Shown here: piece by piece, positions 14,386 through 14,425 of the stretch
Numbering within the stretch: the stretch's first letter is position 1
Layout: each line of letters starts with the position of its first letter
Assembly (NCBI GenBank): GCA_964629965.1
Contig: CAZVRZ010000133.1
Coordinates: forward strand, 1 to 14,425
Reading direction: 5' to 3'
Origin: CAZVRZ01 sp964629965
GTDB taxonomy: Bacteria; Chloroflexota; Anaerolineae; Anaerolineales; UBA4823
DNA: 14,425 nt
Translations under genes and position numbers: made by a program
The notes under the pieces: model-generated
The model's input: only the letters and a program-made list of their open reading frames with translations
The model's database searches: none
Told to the model about the DNA's origin: nothing

Positions 14386-14398
14386 CAGGGTAAACGCA
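14386..14398 (+). repeat. 13-bp direct repeat, copy 2
   Basis: This is an exact second copy of CAGGGTAAACGCA, 255 bases from the first and in the same orientation. The two copies bracket the gene-free purine-rich interval. Confidence 0.55.
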
Positions 14399-14425
14399 GT
14401 CAAAAATAATTCCAAAAAAGGCTTG

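Larger units (their letters stand above)
14074..14425. other. Non-coding interval upstream of the resection operon
   Basis: No convincing gene was found in these 352 bases. The two minus-strand frames of about 80 codons here are proline/serine-rich without recognisable domains and share no conserved-looking pattern, so they were not called. The interval holds a promoter candidate and palindrome at its left edge, one 13-bp sequence repeated in the same orientation, a purine-rich tract at about 14224-14300, and a TGCGCA inverted pair (14360-14365 and 14374-14379) able to form a 6-bp stem with an 8-base loop. Confidence 0.6.

Noticed and set aside
14114..14415. Two overlapping minus-strand frames of 77 and 82 codons at the right edge
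   Set aside because: Their composition is Pro/Ser/His-rich without domains, and they overlap in different frames. The longer has only a weak purine stretch before its start.

Overview
The window looks like chromosomal DNA from a GC-rich, free-living bacterium. The style of the RecJ, the helicase-nuclease proteins and the YbaK variant suggests Chloroflexota, probably an Anaerolineae-like lineage. That is an inference from remembered family features, not from a marker gene. No rRNA, tRNA, CRISPR array, transposase or phage gene was seen. Coding density is high, and gene junctions are short or overlapping within each cluster.

Region 1 (63-4579, minus strand) is a compact cluster read from right to left: a zinc-ribbon membrane protein, a Nudix hydrolase, and a complete zinc/manganese-type ABC importer (lipoprotein ZnuA, ATPase ZnuC, permease ZnuB), then a YbaK-type editing-domain protein. 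Neighbours overlap or are separated by a few bases, apart from the ZnuA-ZnuC interval. That interval holds a roughly 77-codon remnant of a Gfo/Idh/MocA oxidoreductase that keeps its start, a very strong ribosome binding site and the Rossmann glycine motif, but has lost the rest of the enzyme. The metal-ligand pattern of ZnuA (H-H-H-D) favours zinc.

Region 2 (4625-6347, plus strand) is a divergent promoter region and one monocistronic gene. Its 532-residue protein has an N-terminal element like those of contractile-injection-system (eCIS) associated proteins, a beta-rich domain, a glycine-rich linker, an OmpA-like domain and a C-terminal metzincin-type zinc protease (HEXXHXXGXXD plus a Met-turn-like segment). 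It has no Sec signal peptide. This is one of the two most interesting items.

Region 3 (6473-14073, minus strand) is a four-gene operon with gaps of 4 to 11 bases: a degenerate AddB-like SF1 helicase, a UvrD-type helicase with all motifs, a stand-alone PD-(D/E)XK nuclease with an AddB-type four-cysteine Fe-S signature, and RecJ. Together these look like an AddAB-style end-resection machine split into separate polypeptides, with a single nuclease and a co-transcribed 5'-3' single-strand exonuclease. This is the second main item.

Region 4 (14074-14425) has no convincing gene. It holds a near-leaderless promoter candidate for the resection operon, a perfect 12-bp palindrome beside it, a 13-bp direct repeat and a purine-rich tract.
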